Source: Roseiarcus sp963772555
Lineage (GTDB): Bacteria > Pseudomonadota > Alphaproteobacteria > Rhizobiales > Beijerinckiaceae
Direction: 5' to 3'
DNA: 64,000 nucleotides
Assembly: GCA_963772555.1 (NCBI GenBank)
Contig: CAVYXQ010000003.1
Span: 1 to 64,000, forward strand
Below the pieces are notes generated by a model, which saw only the letters and a list, made by a program, of their open reading frames with translations, did no database searches and had not been told where the DNA came from. A program made the translations under genes and the position numbers. Below, one piece after another: positions 43,276-50,869 of this stretch (within the stretch, counting starts at the first letter, position 1; every line of letters begins with the position of its first letter).

Positions 43276-44637
43276 GTGACCCGAGACGACGAAGCCAATC
43301 GCCTGAGCGCGCGCGCCTCCCGCTACGCGCGCCTCGGCGTCAACGCGGGCGCGCTGGCGGCGCGGATCGGCGTCAACCGGCTGCGCGGGGGCGGGCGCGA
43401 GACCGACGCCAAGGCGCTGGCCTCGGCGCTGGGCTCGATGAAGGGACCGATGATGAAAGTCGGCCAACTCTTGTCGACGATCCCGGACGCGCTGCCGACC
43501 GACTACGCCAACGAGCTCATTCGCCTTCAGTCGCAGGCGCCGCCGATGGGCGCGGGCTTCGTGCGCCGGCGCATGCAGGCCGAACTCGGCCCCCATTGGC
43601 GCGAGCGCTTCGCCGAGTTCGATCTGAAGCCGGCGGCGGCGGCGTCGCTCGGCCAGGTGCACAGGGCGCGGACGCTTACCGGCCAATGGGTCGCCTGCAA
43701 GTTGCAATATCCGGAAATGGCCTCGGCGGTCGAAACCGATCTCGCACAGCTCGACATCCTGTTCTCGCTTCATCGCCGCATGGGCGCGGCGATCGACACG
43801 CGCGAGATCGCGGACGAAATTCGCGAGCGGGTGCGGGAGGAGCTCGACTATGTGCGCGAGGCGAAGGTGGCGCGGCTCTATGGTCTGATGCTCGCCGACG
43901 AGCCTTTCGTGCGCGTGCCGCGGGTGGTCGAGGCCCTTTCGACCCGGCGCCTGCTCACCATGCAATGGCTCGGCGGCGAGCGGCTGACGGCCTTCGAAGG
44001 GGCGAGCCAGCCGGCACGCGATGCGATCGCGGTCGGCCTGTTCCACGCCTGGTGGCGGCCGTTCCTGCGCTACGGCATCATCCACGGCGATCCGCATCTC
44101 GGCAATTACGCCGTCGAGGCTTCGGGGCAGGGGGAAGCGCGCGAGATCGAGGGCGTCAATCTTTTCGACTACGGCTGCGTGCGCATCTTCCCGCCGCGCT
44201 TCGTCAGCGGCGTCGTCGAGCTCTACCGGGCGTTGAAGGCGGACGACCAGGCGCGCATCGCCGAGGCTTATACGATGTGGGGCTTCCCCAAGCTCACGCG
44301 CGGCGCGTTCGAGGCGATGACCCTCTGGGCGCGCTTCATCTGCGGGCCCATTCTCGACGATCGGGTGCGCACCGCCGCCGACGGGGTCAGCCCGGCGGAA
44401 TATGGACGGCGCGAGATCGGTCAGGTCATGCGCGCGCTTCGCGCGGAGGGCGGTGGCCTCGTGGTGCCGCGCGAATTCGTCTTTCTCGAGCGCGCCACCA
44501 TCGGCCTCGGCGGCGCTTTTCTAAGGCTCGGCGCGCGGCTCAACTTCCACCGCATCTACGAGGACGCGATCGCCGATTTCAGCGAGACGGCGGTGGCGAA
44601 GCGCCAGGCCGAAGGGCTCGAGGCGGTGGGGCTTTAG
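43276..44637 (+). CDS. ABC1/AarF (UbiB-type) atypical kinase
   Basis: A 453-residue member of the ABC1 (UbiB/ADCK) family of protein-kinase-like ATPases. It has the family-specific KxGQ helix (GPMMKVGQLLSTIPDAL), the alanine-rich loop replacing the P-loop (AAAASLGQVHRA), the lysine in VACKLQYP, IIHGDPHLGNYAV (catalytic loop with Asp and Asn) and NLFDYGCVR (metal Asp). It lacks the C-terminal membrane helices of UbiB itself. The family supports ubiquinone synthesis or lipid traffic; the exact client is unknown. It starts with GTG and has a weak ribosome site. A GC-rich hairpin follows at 44659. Confidence 0.88.
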   Translation: MTRDDEANRLSARASRYARLGVNAGALAARIGVNRLRGGGRETDAKALASALGSMKGPMMKVGQLLSTIPDALPTDYANELIRLQSQAPPMGAGFVRRRMQAELGPHWRERFAEFDLKPAAAASLGQVHRARTLTGQWVACKLQYPEMASAVETDLAQLDILFSLHRRMGAAIDTREIADEIRERVREELDYVREAKVARLYGLMLADEPFVRVPRVVEALSTRRLLTMQWLGGERLTAFEGASQPARDAIAVGLFHAWWRPFLRYGIIHGDPHLGNYAVEASGQGEAREIEGVNLFDYGCVRIFPPRFVSGVVELYRALKADDQARIAEAYTMWGFPKLTRGAFEAMTLWARFICGPILDDRVRTAADGVSPAEYGRREIGQVMRALRAEGGGLVVPREFVFLERATIGLGGAFLRLGARLNFHRIYEDAIADFSETAVAKRQAEGLEAVGL

Positions 44638-44658
44638 CCGCGATCGCTGATCGTGGCT

Positions 44659-44679
44659 GGCGCGGTCATCGACCGCGCC
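44659..44679 (+). repeat. Palindromic element, copy 1 (terminator-like hairpin)
   Basis: ggcgcggtc-atc-gaccgcgcc is a perfect nine-base stem with a three-base loop, 22 bases behind the ABC1 gene. The flank (cctacagtcgagcg) recurs in altered form at the second copy near 46801. It may double as a transcription terminator. Confidence 0.55.
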
Positions 44680-44827
44680 TACAGTCGAGCGGGCGCGGAC
44701 ACGTTTGCCGCCTAATGGCCGGCGCGATGGCGCCAATCCGACTCGACAAAGACCTCCCGGTTTGCGTAGGTCTGTCCTTGGCATTGCTGCTGGGGATGGT
44801 CAGGAACAATTAGGGAGGGGACGAGCG

Positions 44828-45427
44828 ATGAATCCGACGCTTCATCACATCAATCTGAAGACCACGCGACTTAAGCAGATGATCGATTGGTACGGCGCCG
44901 TCGTCGGTTTTAAGCCCCAGCATGTCGCGCCGGTGGGCGCGTGGCTGACCAATGACACCGCCAACCATCGGCTCGCGCTGCTGGCTTTCCCGGGCATGTC
45001 CGACAATGCCGACAAGGACAGCCACACCGGCATCCATCACATGGCTTTCGAGTTTTCCTCGCTCGCCGATCTGTTCGACAATTTTGCCCGGCTGCGGGAC
45101 CTTGCCATTTCGCCGGTGGTTTGCCTCGACCACGGCCTGACGACCTCGATGTACTACGCCGACCCCGACCGGAACGCTGTCGAATTGCAAGTGGACAATT
45201 TCCACGACTGGGCAAAATCGTCGGAATATATCCGAACTTCACCGGAATTCGCCGCCAACCCGATCGGCGTGCCGTTCGATGCCGACCGCGCTTACGACGC
45301 CTTCAAGGCAGGCAAGTCGCACGAAGAACTGCATCGCGCGATGATGGCCGGGCAATTCATTCCGGATGCCCCGCTGCCGCTCCTCGGCTTGCCGCCGGGG
45401 ACAACCCTCGGGCCGCCGCCCGGCTAG
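44828..45427 (+). CDS. VOC-family protein (type I extradiol dioxygenase/glyoxalase fold)
   Basis: A 199-residue protein. The metal ligands expected of the fold are visible: first His in MNPTLHHINLKT, second in GIHHMAFEF, and Glu in DRNAVELQVDNFHDW. Length and pattern match single-module ring-cleavage-dioxygenase-like proteins that oxidise catecholic substrates, though a lyase or isomerase activity is equally possible. The ATG at 44828 follows a strong ggagggg site. It lies 170 bases ahead of pobA, so a link to aromatic breakdown is plausible. A coding-like stretch in another frame follows its stop. Confidence 0.82.
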   Translation: MNPTLHHINLKTTRLKQMIDWYGAVVGFKPQHVAPVGAWLTNDTANHRLALLAFPGMSDNADKDSHTGIHHMAFEFSSLADLFDNFARLRDLAISPVVCLDHGLTTSMYYADPDRNAVELQVDNFHDWAKSSEYIRTSPEFAANPIGVPFDADRAYDAFKAGKSHEELHRAMMAGQFIPDAPLPLLGLPPGTTLGPPPG

Positions 45428-45597
45428 ATCAGGGGCCTGAGGTTCCCGAAGCATTTCCGGGGCTGAAGGAAAACGATCTCGACAGCGTCATCGCCCGGAT
45501 TCTCGCGGCGCTGCGATTGCCTTTCGACTGAAGGCGCGTTTCCCTCGCCCCGGCCGCTCTGCCGATGGGAGAGGGGCTTCGGCGCCGGGGAGATTCC

Positions 45598-46782
45598 ATG
45601 CCTCAGCAGCGCACCCAGGTCGCGATCATCGGCGGCGGGCCGGCGGGCCTCCTCCTGTCGCACATGCTGCATCTCGGCGGCGTCGACAGCGTCGTGCTCG
45701 AGCGGCAGACCAAGGCCTATGTCATGAAACGCATTCGCGCCGGCGTGCTCGAATACGGAACGGTCAAGCTCCTGCGCGACGCGGGGCTGGCGGAGAGATT
45801 GGAGCGGGAGGCGCACGCCCATGACGGGAGCTGGATCGCCTGGCAGGACCGCGAGCCGTTCCTGATCAACACGAAAGAGCATTGCCGCAGGCCGATGTGG
45901 TCGCACGGCCAGACGGCGATCACCGAGGAATTGTATCGGGTGCGCGAGCGCGACGGCGGATGCATCGTCGAAGAGGCGGAGAACGTCCGCCTGGACGACC
46001 TCGTCGGCGGCGCGCCAAAGGCGATATACGAGAAGGACGGCGAGACCCGCATCCTCGCCTGCGATTTCATCGCCGGCTGCGACGGGTTTCACGGCGTGTC
46101 GCGCCGCAGCGTTCCCGCGACTTTGCTCAGAACCTTCGAACGCGCCTATCCGTTCGGCTGGCTCGGGATCATGTCGGAAACGCCGCCGGTGGGCGAGGTC
46201 ATCTACGCGCGGCACGAGCGCGGCTTCGCGCTCGCCTCGCTGCGCAATCCGGCGCTCAGCCGCTATTATATCCAGTGCGGCCTCGATACCGAGATCGCCG
46301 ACTGGCCGGACGATCGCTTTTGGCAGGAGCTCAAACTGCGTTTCCCGCCGGAGATCGCGGGCCGGATCGTCACCGGGCCGTCGATCGAAAAGTCGATCGC
46401 TCCGCTCAGAAGCTTCGTCGCCGAACCGATGCGCTACGGGCGGCTCTTCCTTGCCGGCGACGCCGCGCATATCGTCCCGCCGACCGGCGCCAAGGGCCTC
46501 AACCTGGCGGTCTCGGACGTCTTCTATCTCCAGCGCGCCCTCATCGAGCATTATCGCAATCACAGCGATCTTTATCTCGACAGCTACTCGGACATGGCGC
46601 TCCGCCGCGTCTGGGGAGCGGTGCGTCTCTCCTGGCAGCTGACCAAGCTCCTGCACGTCTTTCCTGACGAGGACGCCTTCGAAACCCGGATCAAAACGAG
46701 CGAATTCGACTATCTCCAGGCGTCGCCGAAAGCCCAGGCGTCGCTGGCGGAGCAATATGCCGGTCTGCCCTTCGAGGATTGA
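45598..46782 (+). CDS. pobA: 4-hydroxybenzoate 3-monooxygenase
   Basis: A 394-residue flavoprotein monooxygenase, the same length as characterised PobA. FAD binding: VAIIGGGPAGLLLSHML; the DG motif FIAGCDGFHGVSR; the second FAD motif GRLFLAGDAAHIVPPTGAKG. RIRAGVLEYGTVKLL and the substrate-binding region RNPALSRYYIQC match PobA. It hydroxylates 4-hydroxybenzoate to protocatechuate with NADPH and oxygen. No protocatechuate ring-cleavage operon or PobR is in the window. The start was set at the ATG at 45598, removing an unconserved 11-residue extension. Confidence 0.95.
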   Translation: MPQQRTQVAIIGGGPAGLLLSHMLHLGGVDSVVLERQTKAYVMKRIRAGVLEYGTVKLLRDAGLAERLEREAHAHDGSWIAWQDREPFLINTKEHCRRPMWSHGQTAITEELYRVRERDGGCIVEEAENVRLDDLVGGAPKAIYEKDGETRILACDFIAGCDGFHGVSRRSVPATLLRTFERAYPFGWLGIMSETPPVGEVIYARHERGFALASLRNPALSRYYIQCGLDTEIADWPDDRFWQELKLRFPPEIAGRIVTGPSIEKSIAPLRSFVAEPMRYGRLFLAGDAAHIVPPTGAKGLNLAVSDVFYLQRALIEHYRNHSDLYLDSYSDMALRRVWGAVRLSWQLTKLLHVFPDEDAFETRIKTSEFDYLQASPKAQASLAEQYAGLPFED

Positions 46783-46800
46783 CGCTGTCGCCGCGATCGT

Positions 46801-46817
46801 CGACCGCGGCGCGGTCG
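46801..46817. repeat. Palindromic element, copy 2
   Basis: cgaccgc-ggc-gcggtcg gives a seven-base stem between the convergent pobA and TMEM175-like genes. The flank gcggctacaagcg resembles that of the copy at 44659. It may terminate transcription from both sides. Confidence 0.5.
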
Positions 46818-46826
46818 TCGACGCGG

Positions 46827-47456
46827 CTACAAGCGCCAGAGAAAGGGCAGCCTCGGCGCGACGGCGTAGTTGAGCTGGATCAGGATGATCAGCGCTATGC
46901 CGAGCGTGACGTCGAAGAGGCCGACGACCGCGCCGACGGCGTAAAGCGATTGAGCGATCACGATGCGACGCCGTATGGCGCGCGAGATCTGCCCGTGGGC
47001 GTCTTCTCGAATGAGCCCTGCGCGTTCGGCATAGGCCCAGGTGGCGTAGAGGCTGGCGCCAAGCAGGAGGATGTTGGCCCAGTAGATGATGAACGCGGTG
47101 CGGAAGGTAAAGAAGTCGGCAAGCAACCGCGTCGAGAACGGCAGGACGGTGACGACGGCGAGAAAAACGAAGTGCAGCCAGGTCTGGTCGCGATCCGAGC
47201 GCTCGAGCTGGCTCAGTCCCGTCTGTTGGCCGACCCAGAAGATGCCCAGCGTCATCAGGCTGAGGAGCCAGGGCAGGAGCCTCGGCGCCGAGGCCCAGAG
47301 CGCGCCGAGCAATTGCGCCTCGGTATGGACGTCGGCGGCCTCGGGCGTGCGAAAGTCGAGCACCAGCACCGTCGCCGCAAAGGCAAAAATGCCGTCGCTG
47401 AGCGCCTCGATCCGGCCGACGTCGCCGCCGGCGATGCGATTGTAATGCATCTCCAT
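46827..47456 (-). CDS. TMEM175 (DUF1211) family integral membrane protein
   Basis: A 209-residue protein with about six membrane helices. The N-terminal RIEALSDGIFAFAATVLVLD carries the TMEM175 signature (R-x3-[FL]-SDG-[IV]-FA), the pore-lining helix of this potassium-channel family. It probably conducts or regulates monovalent cations at the inner membrane. It follows engB by 32 bases on the same strand, so it may be read from the rpmH-engB operon. The usual rhizobial neighbour at this place (argB) is not present. Confidence 0.83.
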   Translation of the reverse strand: MEMHYNRIAGGDVGRIEALSDGIFAFAATVLVLDFRTPEAADVHTEAQLLGALWASAPRLLPWLLSLMTLGIFWVGQQTGLSQLERSDRDQTWLHFVFLAVVTVLPFSTRLLADFFTFRTAFIIYWANILLLGASLYATWAYAERAGLIREDAHGQISRAIRRRIVIAQSLYAVGAVVGLFDVTLGIALIILIQLNYAVAPRLPFLWRL

Positions 47457-47488
47457 CGGGCGACCATCGCAATGGACCCCGCGCGAGG

Positions 47489-48151
47489 TCAATCCGCGGC
47501 CCGCGGGCCCCGTTCCGCCAGCAGCCTCGCGATATGACCGCGTAAGTCCGCGACGCCCTCGCCGCTGCGGGCCGAGGTGAAGAGCGCCTCCGGGTAGGCC
47601 GCGACGTGCTTGCGCAGCGCCGCGAGCGTCGACTGGACCCGGGCGCTCTGCTCGGCCGCCTTCACTTCGTCGCGCTTCGTCAGGACGACGACGTAGGAGA
47701 CCGCCGCGGCGTCGAGCATCCGCATCGTCTCGTGATCGCTCTCCTTCAGCCCGTGTCGTCCGTCGACCAGCAGGAAAACCCGCAGGAGCGACGGTCGGCC
47801 GCGCAGATAGTCTTGCGCCAGCCGGCCCCAGGAGGCCGACTTCGCCTTGGCGACCGCCGCATAGCCGTAGCCCGGCATGTCGACCAGCGTCGCCCGGCCG
47901 TTGAGATCGAAAAAGATCAGTTCCTGCGTCCGTCCCGGCGTGTGCGAGATGCGGGCGAGGCTCGAGCGGCCGGTCAGCGCGTTGATGAGCGAGGACTTGC
48001 CGACGTTCGAACGGCCGGCGAAGGCGACCTCGGGCGGCCCGACCGGCGGCAGTCCGTCGGAGCGCGCCGCGGCGAAAAAGAAATCGCACGGTCCGGCGAA
48101 CAGCTTCCGTCCGGCTTCCGTCCAGTCGATCGCAGCCGCGGCCTCGGTCAT
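47489..48151 (-). CDS. engB: Ribosome biogenesis GTPase EngB/YihA
   Basis: A 220-residue TRAFAC-class GTPase with G1 GRSNVGKSSLINAL, G2 in ISHTPGRTQEL, G3 VDMPGYGYA, G4 LTKRDEVK and G5 near SARSGEG. It acts in late assembly of the large ribosomal subunit. Its ATG overlaps the yidC stop by four bases. I start it at MTEAAAAIDW (48151); the longer frame adds 22 unconserved residues. Confidence 0.95.
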   Translation of the reverse strand: MTEAAAAIDWTEAGRKLFAGPCDFFFAAARSDGLPPVGPPEVAFAGRSNVGKSSLINALTGRSSLARISHTPGRTQELIFFDLNGRATLVDMPGYGYAAVAKAKSASWGRLAQDYLRGRPSLLRVFLLVDGRHGLKESDHETMRMLDAAAVSYVVVLTKRDEVKAAEQSARVQSTLAALRKHVAAYPEALFTSARSGEGVADLRGHIARLLAERGPRAAD

Positions 48152-50001
48152 GCGCTCGGCGTTTTGGCGCTCGGCGTTTTGGCCGGGCGGGCGAGCAGCT
48201 TGCCGAGATTGTCCCACAGTTCGACCTTCACCCCGGCCTTCTTCATGATGAAATACTGCTGGATGACGGTCAGCGTATTGTTCCAGGTCCAGTAGATGAC
48301 GAGGCCGGCCGGGAACGTGCCGAGCATGAAGGTGAAGATGACCGGCATCCAGGAGAACATCGTCTTCTGCACTGGGTCGGCGGGCTCCGGATTCATCTTC
48401 ATCTGCAGGAACATCGAGAAGCCCATGACCAGCGGCCAGATGCCGAGCGCCAGGAAGTGGCCGACCACCGGGACTGCGGTCGGCTCCCAGGGAATGAGGC
48501 CGAAGAGCGTGAAGATGTTGGTGGGGTCGGGGGCGGAGAGATCCCTGATCCAGCCGAAGAACGGCGCGTGCCGCATCTCGATGGTGATGAAAATGACCTT
48601 GTAGAGGGCGAAGAACACCGGGATCTGGATGACCATAGGCAGACAGCCGGCGACCGGGTTGACCCCCTCGCGTTTGAACAGCTCCATCTGCTCTTGCTGC
48701 TGCTTGACCTTGTCGTCGGGGTAGGTTTCCTTCAGCGCAGCGATCTGCGGCTGGATCTTCTTCATCTTCGCCATCGATTGGTAGGATCGGTTGGCGAGCG
48801 GGAAGAAGACGAGCTTGACGAGCACCGTGACGATCAGGATGGCGACGCCGAAGTTGCCGACATATCTGTAGATCGTATCGATCAGCCAGTACATTGGCTG
48901 TGTAATGAAGTAGAACCAGCCCCAGTCGATCATCAAATTGAACTTTTTGATTCCGTATTTGGCCTGGTAGTCGTAAATCGTGCTGACCTCTTTGGCGCCG
49001 GCGAAGAGGCGGGTCGTGGCGGCGTACGAGGCTCCCGGGGCGATCGTCTTTTCCGCGCCGACGAAATCGGCCTGGTAGTCCTCCGGCTGGGCAGTTCCGC
49101 TGGCCGAGTAGCGGGCCTCGATCGGCGCGGTTTGCTCGGGAATGACCGCCGAGGCCCAGTACTTGTCGGTGAAGCCGAGCCAGCCGCCGTCGCCCTTGTA
49201 GGTGTCAGTCTTGCCGGCAGCCTTGTCCACGGAAGCATAGGTCGGCGCCTGCTCCTGGTCGCCGATCACGCCCTCAAATCCCTCATGCAGCACCGAATAA
49301 CCGGCGACATGGGGCATGCCGTGGCGCAGGACCAGCCCGTAGGGCCGCAGGGTCACCGCGGCGCCGCTCGAATTGGCGACCGAATCGGTGATCGTGAACA
49401 TGTATTTGTCGTCGACCCCGATGACGCGCTTGAAGACGAGACCCTCGCCATTGTCCCAGGTCAGCGTGACGGGGCGCTCAGGGGTCAGCGTCTTGGCGTC
49501 GGCAGTCCAGACGGTGTCGAGCGTCGGCGTCTTGACGCCGCCGGAGCCCAGGAGTCCCGTGTCAGCCCAATAGGCGTCCGGCGCGCCGCCGGGCGAGAAG
49601 AGACGGACCAGTGGGCTCTTTTTGTCGACCGTCTCGTGATAGTCCTTGAGCACGAGATCGTCGAGCTTGCCGCCCTTGAGGTCGATCGAGCCCGCAAGGC
49701 TCGGCGTGTCGACGGCGACCCGCGGGCTCGCCGCGAGCGCCTCGGCGACCGTTTGGACGCCCGGCGCCGACGTCGCGCCGCCGGCCGGCGCGGGCGCCCC
49801 CGGTTGTGCCGCCGTCTGGGCTGCCCCGGTCGCCTGGCTGGCGGAACTCGAAGCGGTCGAGTTCGCCTGCGTCTGGGTCTGCGTCTGCGCAGGATGCTCG
49901 CGCTGATAACGCGGCCCGGCATAGAAATACTGCCAGCCGGCCATCACCAGGACCGACAGCGCGATGGCGAGAAAGAGATTTCTCGTGTCCTCGGAGTTCA
50001 T
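48148..50001 (-). CDS. yidC: Membrane protein insertase YidC
   Basis: A 617-residue inner-membrane protein: an N-terminal signal-anchor helix (LFLAIALSVLVMAGWQYFYA), a low-complexity Gln/Thr/Ala linker, the large periplasmic beta domain, then five C-terminal helices with the insertase core (NFGVAILIVTVLVKLVFFPL, MELFKREGVNPVAGCLPM, FALYKVIFITIEMRHAPF). It inserts and folds membrane proteins alone or with SecYEG. Its start overlaps rnpA by four bases and its end overlaps engB by four. Confidence 0.96.
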   Translation of the reverse strand: MNSEDTRNLFLAIALSVLVMAGWQYFYAGPRYQREHPAQTQTQTQANSTASSSASQATGAAQTAAQPGAPAPAGGATSAPGVQTVAEALAASPRVAVDTPSLAGSIDLKGGKLDDLVLKDYHETVDKKSPLVRLFSPGGAPDAYWADTGLLGSGGVKTPTLDTVWTADAKTLTPERPVTLTWDNGEGLVFKRVIGVDDKYMFTITDSVANSSGAAVTLRPYGLVLRHGMPHVAGYSVLHEGFEGVIGDQEQAPTYASVDKAAGKTDTYKGDGGWLGFTDKYWASAVIPEQTAPIEARYSASGTAQPEDYQADFVGAEKTIAPGASYAATTRLFAGAKEVSTIYDYQAKYGIKKFNLMIDWGWFYFITQPMYWLIDTIYRYVGNFGVAILIVTVLVKLVFFPLANRSYQSMAKMKKIQPQIAALKETYPDDKVKQQQEQMELFKREGVNPVAGCLPMVIQIPVFFALYKVIFITIEMRHAPFFGWIRDLSAPDPTNIFTLFGLIPWEPTAVPVVGHFLALGIWPLVMGFSMFLQMKMNPEPADPVQKTMFSWMPVIFTFMLGTFPAGLVIYWTWNNTLTVIQQYFIMKKAGVKVELWDNLGKLLARPAKTPSAKTPSA

Positions 50002-50465
50002 GTTCGCCTGTCTTTGTCCTTCGCGATAATCCGGCCCGGCTCGCGGCGACCCTCCCTCCGTCCGCGCGCGTCGGCGCGGAAGGCGTTGCGCAAATCGTCC
50101 ACGAGCTCGGCAAAGCGGCGCGAAAGCGCCTCGCGCCGCGCCAACAGCACGTAATCGCAGTCGCCCTCCGCCTCAAGTGGGGAAGCCGCCCGCAAGGCCT
50201 CCCGCAGACGCCGGCGGATGCGGTTGCGCTCGACCGCGTTGCCGGCTTTTCTGGTGACGGTGAGGCCGACGCGGGGGCAGGGCGCGGTTTCCAATGCGCC
50301 TGGGCGGGGGGTCGACTGCCGCGGAGCCGATTGCAGGGTGAAGGCGGCGAAGGATTTGCGTCGCCCGCGGGCGACACGCTGGAATTCGGCGCGCCGCCTC
50401 AGGCGCCCGAGCGGCGGCGCGGCGGGGACGCGGCTTGCGTCCCTATCCGGCAAAAAGGGCTCCAT
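49998..50465 (-). CDS. rnpA: Ribonuclease P protein component
   Basis: A 155-residue basic protein starting MEPFLPDRDASRVP. It has LRRRAEFQRVARGRRKSFAA, the RNR signature AVERNRIRRRLREALR, and CDYVLLARREAL. It is the protein subunit of RNase P that matures tRNA 5' ends. The N-terminal extension and the C-terminal Arg-rich tail make it longer than the typical 120 residues, as is often seen in Rhizobiales. It lies 69 bases behind rpmH. The start chosen is the ATG at 50465. Confidence 0.95.
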   Translation of the reverse strand: MEPFLPDRDASRVPAAPPLGRLRRRAEFQRVARGRRKSFAAFTLQSAPRQSTPRPGALETAPCPRVGLTVTRKAGNAVERNRIRRRLREALRAASPLEAEGDCDYVLLARREALSRRFAELVDDLRNAFRADARGRREGRREPGRIIAKDKDRRT

Positions 50466-50534
50466 CCGCTGGGTCGCATGGGCTGGTAAAAGGCCGCAAG
50501 TCATGGCGGCCGCCCGGGCCGCCGCGCCGGCAGA

Positions 50535-50669
50535 TCAGGCGGAGAGCTTCTTGCGGCCGGCGGCGCGCCGCGCGTTCAAGATCTTACGGCCGGCGGCGGT
50601 CGCCATTCGGGCGCGGAAGCCGTGCCGCCGCTTGCGAACGAGCTTGCTGGGTTGATAGGTCCGCTTCAC
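50535..50669 (-). CDS. rpmH: 50S ribosomal protein L34
   Basis: A 44-residue ribosomal protein, easily missed because it starts with GTG (50667-50669). The translated start is MKRTYQPSKLVRKRRHGFRA and the end GRKILNARRAAGRKKLSA, fully matching L34. It is the first gene of the rpmH-rnpA-yidC-engB operon. A GTG start on a highly expressed ribosomal gene is mildly unusual. Confidence 0.97.
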   Translation of the reverse strand: MKRTYQPSKLVRKRRHGFRARMATAAGRKILNARRAAGRKKLSA

Positions 50670-50869
50670 GATCGTCTCCGATGCCGCTCAAAGGCGCTCG
50701 AACGCGCACAGCCCAGCGTCGTCGCGGCAACCTCTTAAGTCGGGCAGCGACCCCGGGAAAAACTTGGCGGCGCTTTCGCGCCGCCGGGAAGCGGGGCTTA
50801 TGCGCCGCCGGGCGGATGAAGTCAACGCCGCGCCGGCGGTTCATCCTCCCCTGCATGGAGCCCGAGGCC

